Shown here: in pieces, positions 29,266 to 41,569 of the stretch
Layout: each line of letters opens with the position of its first letter
How positions within the stretch are numbered: the first letter of the stretch is position 1
DNA from: Kryptolebias marmoratus
Lineage: Eukaryota > Chordata > Actinopteri > Cyprinodontiformes > Rivulidae
NCBI RefSeq assembly: GCF_001649575.2
Contig: NC_051431.1
Location: 1,365,244 to 1,429,243, forward strand
Reading direction: 5' to 3'
Length of the DNA stretch: 64,000 nucleotides
Translations under genes and position numbers: made by a program
The notes under the pieces: generated by a model
Databases searched by the model: none
Seen by the model: only the letters and a program-made list of their open reading frames with translations
What the model was told of the DNA's origin: nothing

Positions 29266-30414
29266 ACAAGTTATCTGAGCCTCGAGCTCCCACAAATCAC
29301 TCTGTCAGGCAGCGGGAGAAAGCCCAACGGCATCCGACGGTTGGAGGTAGAGATCTGTGTGAAGGAGGTGAGTCCATGGATGGATAGAGCACAAAGAGGA
29401 CTGAAAGGAGCTCCTGCTGCTGTGTCTGGATGGTGCTCATGTAAAGAGAAGGTAACAACTTTTCCACAGCAAGGACAGAGCTCCCTTTAAACCTCTGCTA
29501 GCTGTCCACAGAGATTGGACTTGTTCTTTACGGTGTTTGAGAATGAAGAGACGGACAGAGAGGCAGCTGGTGGCGTGAGCCGGAGGCGCTGACAGACATC
29601 ACGTTATTAACTGAAAAAAAAAGAGGTAGTCAAAGCTGAGTGCAGTGCATGTTTGTCACATGCTTTTCTGTTGGGCTGACCTTGACTAAAGCAGCACAGA
29701 TATATTTTAACAACTTCGTACTTGGACTTTGTTTCCCCATCGAGGTGTCGTTGGCACAAAGCCATCTAGAAAAGCTCTGAATGACCTGCGAAGCTACTTA
29801 TGGGTCAACTGGGACAGGAAGCAGGGACGGGGTTCGAAGCCTTAGGCATAGAAAGTAAGTGAGTCAGGTTCTGCCAACTGCAGTTATCATTTTGCTGATT
29901 GTTCCAGCTCTGTTCACATTTGTTCCCCTTGCCTCCGGGGACGTGTAATGAGAGACTGCTCGCTGATAGAGTACTGAGAGGGCACGTGGAGGCGCAGAAA
30001 CTTGCTCTGAGGAGGAAGGACTGCTGACTGGATGCTGCAGGAACATCTTGGCTCGATGGACGTTGAGTTTGCTGTGTGAGCAGTTGTTCTGGACTCTTCA
30101 GGGTGTGTGACGTTGCTGGTTTACCTGAGTCTGCCCGCTGGGATTCTCTCCGCCTGCTTCTATGCAAAGAAGACGAGTGTTAGGTGGTTTTCACAGCAGT
30201 GGCAACAACCTCAGCTCCAGTTTTTGTGAATTTTCTGGACTCTCCACACTGCTGTAATTGTTGTGCTGTGTGTAAACACCTTGCGTCAGTCACACCTCTC
30301 CTCTGAGTGATTCACTGGCTCCCCAAGCATCCCCGGCTGGAGGCAGGCAGGGAAAGAAAAGGTGAGCGAGAACTCGCTAAGAATCAGAAGTGCTTCAGCC
30401 GTAAAGCTGCCACG

Positions 30415-33400
30415 ATGAGGCTTGGTTTTCTGCTGCTGCTGGCTGCGCACATGCTGGACACCGTGAGCGTTATGTCCACATGTAAGACTTTGGACTTGGA
30501 GATAGTTCGGCAAAAGCGTATCGAGGCCATTAGAAGCCAGATTCTCAGCAAACTGCGCTTATCAAAAGCACCTGAACCAGACGAGTCTGGAGACAAGGAG
30601 GAGATACCCTCCGCGGTGGTATCGCTCTACAACAGCACCAAGGACCTGCTGAAGGACCAACAGATTGAAGTCCAGAGCACCATCTCCCCAAAGCAGGAGG
30701 AGGAGGAGTACTTCGCCAAGGTTCTCAACAAGTTCAACATGACCGGTAAGTACCAATAATTCAGAGGAGCGGTGTATAAATCACGAGCTCTGGTGCACCC
30801 GCGCTCATTTTCACTAATGAGGATAATTACAGATGGCCTAACGATAGCTGTAAGAAAGTCCCATAATTGTATGATGGTGATTTATGCTCCTTCAGTTTCA
30901 GGAACTTGTTGCTCAACTTTCAACACAGAGAAGCTAATATTCTTAGTTTGAAGCATTTATTCTCCAGATGATGAAAAAGGTGGACTTTGGAACAAATACA
31001 AAACAAACAGAACCAAAAAAAAGACACTTTCAGAGCTGCGTGTTTAACAGCAACACATTTATACCTAAATAAGTCCTAAAAGCTTTCATTGGGACAGCCG
31101 AACTCAGCAGCTACAGCTTCTATTAATCAGGATTTGCCCCAAAGCTAAACTCATCCATAAATTCCTTCAACACGTGCACGTGTTCTGATCTGCGTTCAAC
31201 AACTTCAGGCGTCTTCCAGAGTTCGGAGTAACAAGTTAACAGGACTAGGCTCCCCCTCTGACGTGCAGCACAGCGTTTTTATGGCTTTATTAGTCGCAGC
31301 AGATCGTGTTTGCTCAGTGGCTGAAGGACAGCAGCGACTCTTCTGATAAACGTTTGGTGTCTGCACGTTGTTCTCTACCTGCTCTGCTCACTTTACTCAC
31401 ACCTTTTGTCCTCCACATCAGAGACTAGGGGTTGAACCAATTAGTCGACTAGTCGACTAGTCGACTCTAGGACGTCTCGCGAGTTTTTACATTTCATGTC
31501 GACTAGTCGCAGTCATGTGATTGCCGGTGGTGACAGCCTGTGCTGATCTGACAGCACAGTATACGTCACAAGACACAAGAAAAATAAGTTAATACATTAG
31601 TTTAAATGATATGTAGATGGATGCATATTTGTGGTTTTACAGTGTTTTTAAAAGGAGATGGAGTTGCAGCTGCAGTCAACTACAAAATACGAGCCGTCTA
31701 AAACTCGCCCCCTTCCCGCTAAGGATGTCACTTAGCCGGCTCGCGAGTGTCTTTGTCACGACGATCTAACTAATACATTATGATGTTATGTTGCTGATTA
31801 AATAAAGATCTGTGGTAATGACAGCTGCTGATTAAATAAAAGCCTGTAGTTGGTAATGACAGTGTATACTTGTCTGACATATATATAGCCGTGAGTTCGT
31901 GCTAAGAATGACACTTCGTGCTTAGAAGTGTCATCAGATCAGCTGTCAGAAGTGTATGACAGTCTGACAGCAGATCTGACAGAACACTGGCTACAAAATG
32001 GCGTCTTCAAAACAGATCGAGGACAAGCCTGCATCTTGTCAAACAGGTAGAAATTCGTCAACAGTGTGGAAATATTTCACTAAAGATGACTCTTCTGGTT
32101 TAACTACCGTAACATGCAAAATCTGCAAAGCTGTGCTGAAGTACAACAAAAGTACGACCGCGATGCACAGTCATTTGAAAAGGCATCCGCTAATGCTAGC
32201 TCCTGAACAACCGGCTCGATCCAGTCAGTTGTCAGTAACTTCATTCATGAAACGCCCAGCTGTGACAGGACACCGGCGGCAGCAAATCACAAATTTGCTT
32301 GTGAATTTCATTGTCAAAGACATGAGACCACTAGCTGCTGTCCACGGAGAAGGATTTAGAGATTTGCTACAGTTTTTCGAACCTAGCTAGGGGTCAATAT
32401 TTGCCGTGAAAATAGCTAATAAAGCCTCCAAGTAGTTGTGAAGAGTTTTTGCGCTTACGTCACTATGACGTCACCGCGACTAGTCGACATCGACTCGACT
32501 ATTATCATGATGTAGTCGACCTTAAAAATATGTAGTCGTTCAACCCCTATCAGAGACACTCTTTAAGATGGATGGACCACAGACAGAACAAAGCAGGGTT
32601 TTTTGTTTTTGTTCTGCTGCTCCAATGAGAACGAAGGAACATGGCGACAAAGAAAAAAGAAACTAAGAAGAGCATTACATAAACTTTGCTCCCTCGCTCT
32701 CGTTTTTGCTTGTATTTTTGTTTTTTCCCCGTGGGACTGGGATTTTCCCTGTCTGTAACTCGAGGCATCGGGTTCTCCCCTACTTATCTGCCACTTGCTC
32801 TCCATCGTATCTCTACCCTTCCTTCCTGGGGCATTTTCCATTCGACTCCCCTATCTCTTTAAAAACTGATTAACTTGTGACTCTGTCTTTCTGGGACCCT
32901 GTCCGGCCTCTGAGTCCTCTCTCGGCTGGGCTTCCTGAGCTTATTATCAGTGTGTTTGCAGCATGTTTGTGACAGGGCAGCTTGGCAGGAAGGAAGGCAG
33001 GCTGATGGCCGCAGAGATGCTGAGTGACTCAGGTCCGGTCCTAGCGGTGCCCGTGGGGAGCATGTGTTTCCGAGCTCCTTGGAATGCCAGAGAACACCCC
33101 TCCGCTATCTTAGTCCGGTTCTAAAAACAGAGGCGACCTCTGCGCGCCGAAAGAATGCATTTATATGCCCACCATAAGCTGTTTCACCACAGTTAGCAAA
33201 ATATCTGAGGACGGACCCGAATGAAATCAGTGGATCTACAACTTATCAACGTTTGAATTTAAGATGGCCGCCACAGCTAGCAAACACAAAAATGGCCTAA
33301 AACTGAGCTACAGTTGGTTGTGGTAGTAGCTGAGAGTCATCTCCTGCAGAAACAGCATTTATAACAAGATAATTAAAAAACAAATATTAATATTTGCGTT

Positions 33401-36400
33401 ATTTCCTGTTCTGTGTTTTGACCTCACTGATCAGTACTCTGTATCATCGAGTACTTAAATGAAAGTACTTGTACTCGGTTTGAAAGAAAGGAGTTATCGA
33501 TGCAACCGTACTCTGAGTTTAACACCGTTCAGACCCTGTTTGTTTGTTTGTTTGTTTGTTTGTTAGCAAATTAAATAATGAGCCGCTGGACGGGTCTGAA
33601 CGAAGTCACGACTGGATGGACCTCCACTAAAGATGGCTGCCACAACACAAAAATGGCTCCAACTCACTCAAAATTACAGATATTGAAGTAAAGTTTATGT
33701 GGCAGTAGCAGCCATCTTGACTCCTTCCTCCTGTTTATTAAAAGTTAAGTTTTTAATAAACAACAACAATGACGCACACTAATTAAAACGCGGATGTCTT
33801 CATTAAAAACTCTTCATCATTTCATTTAGAGCTTTCTTTTTGTCGAACAACCCCCACATCAGCCCACAGGGATGTGTGCATTTTAAAACTTAACAGTTTA
33901 AGTCTCCATCAGGGTAATTGTCTGGTAGATTAGGCTGAATTCCTTCAGCCACATCCCTCCCCCAAAGACCACACAACTTCACCTCAGCATCACAGCGTGC
34001 CGTTTCTCTCTCTGGAAACCAGCCACCAGCCACTGTTCGTTTAGAAATTAGTGCAGCGCTCTGGAATACCCATTCATTTTACCGTGAGAGCGAGCGAAGT
34101 CCGCCGGCGAGCCGCGTGAAGGTGGGGCCGAGCGTGGAGGAGGCAGACTTTGCTGGAATCTGTTTCCTCCCACCGATAATTACAGAGCTGTCTCCTTACT
34201 TGTCACAACAGCTGTCCCCGGCTTACCTGTGGATAGGCTCTGGTTCAAGACTCAAATCCCCCCCACACCCATCCCGAAGCCAGGATGCTATTTCTGGAGA
34301 AGTGAGCCTTTATTATCCCGTGTAGCACAGAGGATATTTCACACTTTATTCAAACAACAGATTGAATTTTTATCTGGTAAAACCTTTATTTACGGGCCTT
34401 GGGAGACAATGAGAACTGGGTTAATTAGAAAGTAGAAGTGAGGCGAAAGCTTCAGCGTAATTATGGCCCCGCTGCCAATATGCTTCTTAGGGGAAGTTAC
34501 TTCATTTCCTGTTTTGCAAACGCTTCTGTAAAGTTTTAACTTTCCTTTAAGTTAGCTGGAGATAAAAGCTTTATGTGCTCTGCGTGTTGGGGTTTTGATG
34601 CTCAGTGTTTCCATGTATGCGCTCCTAACCAAACATTCAGCCGTGCTCTGGGTGGGACCAGCAAAATGTCAAAATCTCATTTCCTGTTTCGCTGCACATC
34701 GGCTCTTTTCAGTTTCAGTTCGGCCTCTCCGCAGCAGCTGAAGCTCGGTCGATGACCCAAACGCTGATGCTTGTAAGCGATACAGGAGCAGGCGTGACGT
34801 GGAGAATCCTGGTACGGCCCGGACCGAGCGTGCAGCACAAGTATGCGAGGCTGGGTTGGGCTCCTGTCAAAGTAATTCCCAGACTTGGGAGCAGAGAATC
34901 CTGGCTTCGGCAGGCTCAGGCAGAGACGGGGATTGGGGCCATTGCCAGGCATTGCAACCATTGATACACATCTCCAATTTCTCCACACATCCACTCACAC
35001 CCTTACACTCCTTACCACTCATTCGGTTTTCTTGACATTTACAACATTCCCTCCCCCTGTTGAACTGCCTCGAACTGTTCCTGTGCACGCCGTTTCCCTC
35101 TCAATCATCTGCTTATCTGCGCACGCCTCAGCCTTACTTTATCTCTTCGTATAAACTGTATGAAACTGGAGGATTGATGTCGGTGAATCCTCCAGTAGCT
35201 TCGCTCTGTTTTTCCTCAGACTCCGTAGGGGGAACGTTCCCGCTCTCATGTTATAGGAAAACTCGGGGATTACAGTTGTGTTTATGGGCAGCAACGCTGT
35301 GAGAGAACAAAACTCTCTCTGTGGTTAACTTTACAGCAGCTGGGACAGATAAATGTTTGGCTCCGGGCGTGATTATTGAGTAACACTCTGAACTCAGCTA
35401 TTCTGCTCCACTGATGAGACATTTCTGAGAAAAACATTTGTTAGGTTTATGGGAGAGAAGCAGAATTTTTTAAATATGTCAGAGACGCATGCAAAAAGTC
35501 TTCAGATATTAGTACAAAGGTACAAAACTTTTAGAGTCAACTCGATTCAACGACCGTACCCTAAACCAAAATGGCTCCAACTCAGACAGTTTTGCAGATA
35601 TTGAGCTCAGATTTGGTGTGGTAGTAGCTGAGAGTCATTCACAAACCTTATTCCAGGAGCTAACAGGTCATGCAAAATATCACGAGATTAAACATATTAT
35701 ACATGTTATTTTTCAAGGTTCAACCAAAATTAGTGGTTCCCAAACCTTTTATTCTTTTCAGCCCAAATGTTTCTTATTTAAAGAGACAAAAACTGTTAAT
35801 AACACAGTTAACCATGGTCAGAATGACAATATCAACAGTCTTAACCTCCAAAATACGCTTTTTTATTCATCTGACGACTTTTTAACTCTGGAGCAATTAT
35901 TAGAAGAACATGGCGTAAAGAATCCTTTTTTAAATGATGTCTGGAGATTGTCTGAGGACCCCCGCTTGGTGTTTCGTGACCCACATTGGGGTCCGAGCCT
36001 CAGCTTTGGGAAGGACTGGTCCAAAGGACAAAAGGTCAAGGGTCACATTGAACACTAGTTCTTCACAGTTCTGTCGTTTCTTATGAAGAAACTTCAGTTT
36101 CAGATCATTTGTTGCTCCCATCTGTGTGGAAAGAAGTTGGAAGAAAGTGTAAAAATGTTTATTGTTTAAAAAACAAACACTTGACCAGTGACTGGATGAA
36201 CCAGCAGTTTATAAATCTGCTTAATTAGGTCCAATAATCAGATCAGTAAAGTGTAGAAAGCAGAAATGAAGTAAAATCCCCTGAGATCACCTGTTGGTTT
36301 GTGTGGTGCTGGAGTCTGACTCTTGGCTGTGACAAACTTACTTCTTTTTCTTTGTTGGCCAGAAATGTAATAAAAGCTGCTCATGATTCATCTTATTAAC

Positions 36401-39400
36401 TTAAGTAGAAGAAAATAAAGTGCATTCCTTGGCAAGTGAGATGAAACAAAAGAGTCATTTCTTTAAAGAGTATTTTATCAGCAGTTTCAAAGCAAAGCTA
36501 AATGAGAGATCACTTCATAAATAATGCTGAAGAACATCAAAGCCGGTTTAAAAGAATAACTTTTACAGTTTAAACCTCAGATAATTCACCTGAACCAAGC
36601 AGAGGGTATAAATAATTACTGCTGAGGCTGTCAGATCGGATTCAGATGCTTCATCCAACATTTCCCAGAAAGTTTCCATGGAAGTTTTTACAGATGGTTC
36701 TGTGAACGGAACCGCAGAACCGCAGAACCGTCACATCAGGCCTCAGAGAGCCACCAACTGAGACGAGAACAATTGACCTCAAATCATCCCTGCGCTTGTT
36801 TGTTTTAATCAGAAGGAAAAAGTTAAGATGCAGCCGTGATCCCGTATTTATATGATCAAAATATAAAAGCTAAAGAGTTGCTAAAAGTGGCAAAAGGCCA
36901 GCTAAAAGCTAAAAGTACTAGTAGCTAACAGCTGAAAGAACAGCCAGGAGCTAAAGCAGATAAACGAACAATTGTTGTGAATAAAGTTCAATATTTTTAA
37001 AGTATAAAAGTCAGAGCCAAACGGCTAAAATAACACAGAATATGCAGAAGTAGCAAAAAATTACACAGAAAATTAAAAAAACAGGAAAACCGCAGCGTGA
37101 ACGCTGACTCAGCGTCACACAGTTGATTTTCTCACACATCTCAGGAAACGTCATGTTTTCATTCGACTGGATGAAGAATTGAACTTCCCTTCTGAGCGGT
37201 TAAAACAAAAAGTAATCACTTTTATTTGTTTAAACCACACAGACCAAAACCACACGGAGAGCTCCAAAATAATGTCCTTCAACATGCCTGTGGTCCGGAG
37301 GAGCGTGGGCGACGCCAGCCTGCTGACCAGCGCCGAGCTGCGGATGTACATCAAGGACCCGAGGATACCCGAGGAGCAGCGGGTGGAGCTGTACTACAGC
37401 ACCAACGGCTCGGTGCGTTACCACGCCTCCCGCTTCATAACCAACCACCTGAAGGACAAATGGCTGTCCTTCGACGTGACTGAACCCCTGCAGAAGTGGC
37501 TCAGGGAGCCAGGTGAGGCGCACGCCTTGTGTTACCTCGTGTCAGGCCTCTTCCTTTACGCTTTTTCCCAAAACCAATAACCTGTTTGTTTCCCAGAGGA
37601 TGTGCAGATCTTCCAGCTGCGTGTGTTCTGTGAGTGCGGCCAGTCCAGCAGCAACTTCAAATTTTCCATCTCCGGGACAGAAAGTATCCGAGGCGACCAG
37701 GGACAAATGCGGAAGATGACAGAGAAGCTGCCGTACATCCTGACCATGTCCATCCCTCAGAACATGAGCAGCCACCTCTCCTCCCGCAGGAAACGCTCCA
37801 CAACCGCACAGGACACCTGCACAGCGTAAGCACCACCATTATTCTGAAAGGGCTTTTTCCATGAAACGAACATCAGCTGACAAGCCTCCAGCCTTTTCAG
37901 CGATAGGAGACAGAAGCTCCAACCCTGGTCCTGGAGGAACGCCATCCTGCAGGTTTTCAGCAGGATGGACTTCCTCCAGGACCAGGACATTCACCCACAC
38001 ACAGACAGTCTGGTTGTGTTGGAGGAGAAAACACCTGGATCACACCTACAGGAAGCTCCGCCCTCCGAGCCAACAGCAGCCTGGCTCGAATCAGGAATCA
38101 TTCGGAGCTTGTTTGGAAGCTCAGAGAGTGTAAAAAGGTGAACATGTCAGTGAAACTGAGGAGTGGAATAGATTTGCTGAAGAAGGTAAAACTGAGGCGT
38201 TAAAGCTAAAGAAGCAGACCACTAGCTAAAAGTAGCAAAAGGCTAGCTGTAAGCTAATAACAGCAAAAGCTGAGCTAAAAGTATGAGGGCGGTACCTAAG
38301 AGCTAAAGGTAGATTTATTAGCTGAAGCAGGTTATAAAGAACAACAATATTCATAAATATTTTTGAAAAGTTTATAAGTTATTAAAACTAAAAGTGGAAG
38401 CAGCCGAACGAGCCGAACGTTTTGATAAATGAACGGCTATAATAACAGAGAGGCTGAAGAAGTGGAAATATAAAAGAAACAGGCCAACAATGATGTGTTT
38501 ACTGAAACAACACCCTCCAGCTTTAAGTTTGAACCATTAGAATATGAAGAAAAGTACTTTATTTTTTAATAAAAAGGCAGATCTACATCAGCTGCAGGTC
38601 AAAACTATTTGAAATGTTTTAGTCAAGCTTCTGAATGCGTTCCTGCTGTTAAATCTCCGTGTTTTTGGAGCGTCACCTCAGCAGATGAGCCGCTGTCTTC
38701 TTCAGTCCTCAGAGAAGCTGAATCCTTTCAGGTCGTAGATCGCCTGTCAGACATGTTGTATTTGGGTTTCCTTTGCAAACAATGGCCGAGGGCGTTAGTC
38801 CAGGCGGGACGCCTTAATTAAATCTGCAGATTTGGTCTGATGTAATTACATCTTTAATGGTACATTATCAGATACAAAGTGCCTGGTTTAAAACCTGTTC
38901 TGCCATCTGAAACACCTGAAGGAGTTCTTCCCTCTCTGTCTGCAGCCAAACAGAGTCCTGCTGTGTGCGGAGTTTGTACATCGACTTCAGGAAGGACCTG
39001 GGCTGGAAGTGGATCCACAAGCCCACAGGCTACCACGCTAACTACTGCATGGGGTCGTGCACCTACATCTGGAATGCCGAAAACAAATACTCTCAGGTAC
39101 AGTTTGAAAGCTCCTCTGGTTGTTAACTGATGAGCTGCTCTGTCTGAGCTCCAGGCTCGTTGCACTCGTAGAATCAGCTTCATTTACACCCAGAACACGA
39201 ACGCAGCCACCGGCTTTTTAAAATCAGCAGCACTGGAAAAGAAACTAAAGCTTTAGAGCCATCAGGAGCCAGAAAACGCAGTGAGATTGTTGTGGGATCA
39301 GCACCTGGTGGTCATCACTTTCTGCTTCAGCTTCATCCTCCAACCACGACTGCTGCTGCCCCCACCTCTGTTCTGGTTTCAAGTTGCAAAATGGCCACCG

Positions 39401-40813
39401 TTTGCTCCCTGCTGCGACCAGGCTAGCTGCCGTTAGTGCGTCGAGCTAACATGTTTGCTAACAGATGATGAAAAGCACTAATATGACTGATTTAATCAGA
39501 TACAAACTGACAGATGTCTTTTGTTGTGTGAGGCAGCCATATTGGATTTGGACAGATTTCCAGCTCCAGGGAGCGTTCCCGTTGATGATTCTTTTTTTTT
39601 ACCCCCGGGTACAAATGGAGCGAAACTAAAAACATAATATTAACCTGAAAATCAGGGAATTCTTTAGATCACTGACTGCTTTTTATCAATAAAATATGAT
39701 CACACGATGCCTGACGTGTCCCAGTGGTTGCTTTGGTTTTACCCTCAAACCAACAGGAAATATTTGCATTTAATTTATGTTTTATTAATAATGTTTGGCC
39801 ATGAAAGCACAGAAAAGCAGTTAGGCTGATAATAAACTTAAAGTTTTGTTTTTTTCAAACACGAAGGCTGCTTTATGTGAAGAGGATTAAACTTCTGCTC
39901 ATTTAAAATAGTGTCACAATGGCTGAAAAACATAAAAAGGTTGTTTTTAGTGTAATATCAGCTCAGAGTCCAGTTCGTGCTCACGCTTCTTGTCTGTTAG
40001 GGTTAAAAACATCATTTAATGTATTATTTTCTTGAGTATTTCGGCATTTAAAGACCAAATATAATCATTTAAAACAACACTTACTAAAAGTATTTAGGTG
40101 TAACTTTTAGTCTTAAAGAAAACTGGTTAATATTAATATATTAGTAATATAAAATAGTAAATAATCACCTTATTTGTTATGATTTATAAAGATGTTAATT
40201 TATGTGTATGTTTAAAGGTAATCATAAAAATCAAATGCTTCAGTTTGACAGTTTCCTCCAGGAGTTCTCCAGATCTGTAGTTCTGAAACGCAGGTACGCA
40301 CTCAGTGTAAACAAAGCCCTTTTATCTGTAGACTTTACTCGAGTCGGAGCGTAAATAAGACACAAACTTCTGTGACACTGGCAGACAGCATAAAGACACG
40401 CTGACCCTCCAGTTTCCAGGATGCTTCAGTGAATGACTCTGAAACGTTTTTGTGGTTAAAATGTTATTTTTACCAAAAGTAAATCAGCTCAGCCTTTGTT
40501 TCAGCCGGCTGCTGAGGCGGATGTGTCGTCGGTGATGAAAATCTGAGCTTTCCTCTGGTTCCTGTTTGCAGATTCTGGCTCTTTACAAGCATCACAACCC
40601 GGGAGCGTCCGCCCAGCCGTGCTGCGTCCCGCAGGCTCTGGAGCCGCTGCCGATCCTGTACTACGTGGGCCGGCAGCACCGGGTACCTCCACCACAGAGA
40701 CCAGCGTTTACACAACAATACTATGACCCGCCATAAGATTTACGACTGTTTCCTTTCGCTTCCAGGTGGACGAACTGTCCAACATGATCGTGAAGTCCTG
40801 CAGGTGTAGCTAA
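30415..40813 (+). CDS. tgfb1: Transforming growth factor beta-1 preproprotein, complete (379 aa)
   Basis: Six coding exons: 30415-30745, 37243-37512, 37597-37825, 38946-39096, 40572-40682 and 40766-40813. TGF-beta1 is a secreted dimeric cytokine held latent by its propeptide and signalling through TGFBR1/2 and Smad2/3. Seen: signal peptide (about 1-19), the latency-lasso cysteine in STCK (Cys23), the N-glycosylation site YNST, propeptide dimer cysteines in CECG (212, 214), an RGD (232-234), a furin site RRKR (264-267), and a 112-residue mature ligand with nine cysteines ending CRCS. Sequences such as [20 protein letters not shown] and ALEPLP...YYVGR are TGFB1-like rather than TGFB2/3. I start at the ATG after CCACG because it begins the signal peptide; the open frame further upstream has no ATG. 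Relative to the seven-exon human gene, exons 2+3 and 4+5 are fused and the last exon is split by an 83-bp intron. Intron 1 (6.5 kb) holds a hAT remnant. Teleosts can have tgfb1a and tgfb1b; I do not assign which. Confidence 0.96.
31426..32549 (+). mobile_element. Internally deleted hAT transposon with intact 8-bp target duplication
   Basis: A 1,124-bp element has inverted ends TAGGGGTTGAAC / GTTCAACCCCTA and is flanked by a perfect 8-bp duplication, TCAGAGAC, at 31418-31425 and 32550-32557. Eight-base duplications are the hallmark of the hAT superfamily. Just inside both ends are repeats of TAGTCGAC (three in a row at 31442-31465; more near 32480-32520), the kind of subterminal sites hAT transposases bind. 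It contains a truncated BED-finger ORF. Location: tgfb1 intron 1. Confidence 0.93.
31998..32390 (+). pseudogene. Remnant hAT transposase: BED zinc finger plus start of dimer region (130 aa)
   Basis: Residues about 22-62 form a BED-type zinc finger: aromatic TVWKYF, CKIC, then HSHLKRH. After a linker follows a stretch like ZBED1-type transposases ([20 protein letters not shown] then [13 protein letters not shown]), and then a stop. The RNase-H-like catalytic core and C-terminal dimerisation domain, some 500 residues in full-length members, are missing, so no transposase activity is expected. The DNA-binding half could still be translated, since the frame is open from ATG to stop. Confidence 0.85.
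33240..33400 (+). repeat. GGTAGTAGCTGAGAGTC dispersed repeat copy
   Basis: Reads AAGATGGCCGCCACAGC, then a gap, then TGGTAGTAGCTGAGAGTCAT at 33321-33340. A diverged copy follows at 33600-33720. Both are in tgfb1 intron 1. Confidence 0.6.
33540..33565. repeat. (TTTG)n microsatellite
   Basis: Six consecutive TTTG units. Confidence 0.85.
35540..35700 (+). repeat. GGTAGTAGCTGAGAGTC dispersed repeat copy
   Basis: AAAATGGCTCCAACTCAGAC, then AGATATTGAGCTCA, then GTGTGGTAGTAGCTGAGAGT at about 35616-35635. In tgfb1 intron 1. An ORF of 146 residues that begins inside it has no recognisable family and is not called. Confidence 0.6.
36790..37110 (-). repeat. TTTAGC-type dispersed repeat, inverted
   Basis: Runs of GCTAAAAG / TAGCAAAAGG with the family head at the right (AGTTCAATATTTTTAAAGTA, then GCTGACTCAGCGT near 37100). 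Just upstream of tgfb1 exon 2. Confidence 0.6.
37924..37986. repeat. 27-bp foldback hairpin in tgfb1 intron 3
   Basis: Arms 37924-37950 and 37960-37986 pair at 25 of 27 positions around a 9-base loop. The arm wording (CCTGGTCCTGGAGG) belongs to a common teleost dispersed repeat. It would fold into a stable pre-miRNA-sized hairpin if transcribed. Confidence 0.7.
38150..38480 (-). repeat. TTTAGC-type dispersed repeat, inverted
   Basis: AGCTAAAAGTAGCAAAAGGC followed by the family head, reverse orientation, in tgfb1 intron 3. Confidence 0.55.
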
Positions 40814-41563
40814 AAGTCCAACGGAGTCCAAGCGAGCGGCTTCCTCTGGAGACAAACACAGAGTGGTTTTAAACGGACGCTCAGCTTCTCACAGGGGATG
40901 GAAACCATGGACCTTTCGTGTACATACGCTTTTTATTTTATTTTTTGTTTTTGCGGTGATAAAATTTATATATCTACCATAAAATAATTTAATTTATTTG
41001 TTCAATGGACAGATAGAGAGTAGAACTGTGTCAGTTTGACGTCACGAGGACCAGAGGAGTTAACAGAAACTAAAAGTTAAATCTCAGGTGGAACGCTGTG
41101 GTTGAGTCGGGGTTTTCCTGGGAGAGAAGGATGCACACGATGCGTTCAGGTTACATCGTAAAAAGCAGAAACTAAAAGCCCCGACAGGGAATGTCCACGC
41201 TGATAAATCTCCCTCCGACTGACAGACCGGACCCGTCTTTTCTTTCTGTTTTTATGTAAACACTCAGCTTTCACTCTGACTTCCTGCCTTTTAACCTGTT
41301 AACAGAGCAGCAGGTGGGTTGGTTAACTGGTTAACTGGTTAACTGGTCAACTGGTCAACTGGTCAACTTTAGATGAAGACAAATCTTCAGGAAAATGTTT
41401 TGTGTTTTCACCATAAACTCCAGCTTCACATTTCAACGGCTTCATCTGAAATATTGAACTCATTTAATTCTACGAGTCACATTAACAATTAACAGTTTTT
41501 AAACTTTCATATTTTTATAGTAAACTTCCGATTAGATAAGTTTGTAAATAATAAAAACTATGA

Positions 41564-41569
41564 AATAAA
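41564..41569 (+). terminator. Possible polyadenylation signal of tgfb1
   Basis: AATAAA about 750 bases after the tgfb1 stop, at the end of an AT-rich 3' UTR-like stretch. The 3' UTR also contains a 9-base tandem repeat (GGTTAACTG / GGTCAACTG, 41319-41366). Confidence 0.4.

Noticed and set aside
30307..30414. N-terminal extension of tgfb1 exon 1
   Set aside because: The open frame begins at a GTG, has no ATG, and would put 36 residues before a perfect signal peptide.
35618..36058. 146-residue ORF in tgfb1 intron 1
   Set aside because: Begins inside a dispersed repeat and shows no domain. Could be an old transposon piece, but I cannot support it.
37179..37242. Upstream extension of tgfb1 exon 2
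   Set aside because: Frame is open, but the acceptor at 37241-37242 joins exon 1 in phase and gives the expected protein; upstream bases are intron.
40683..40735. Read-through of tgfb1 exon 5 to a stop at 40735
   Set aside because: It would lose the conserved C-terminal cysteines; a good GT-AG pair restores them.
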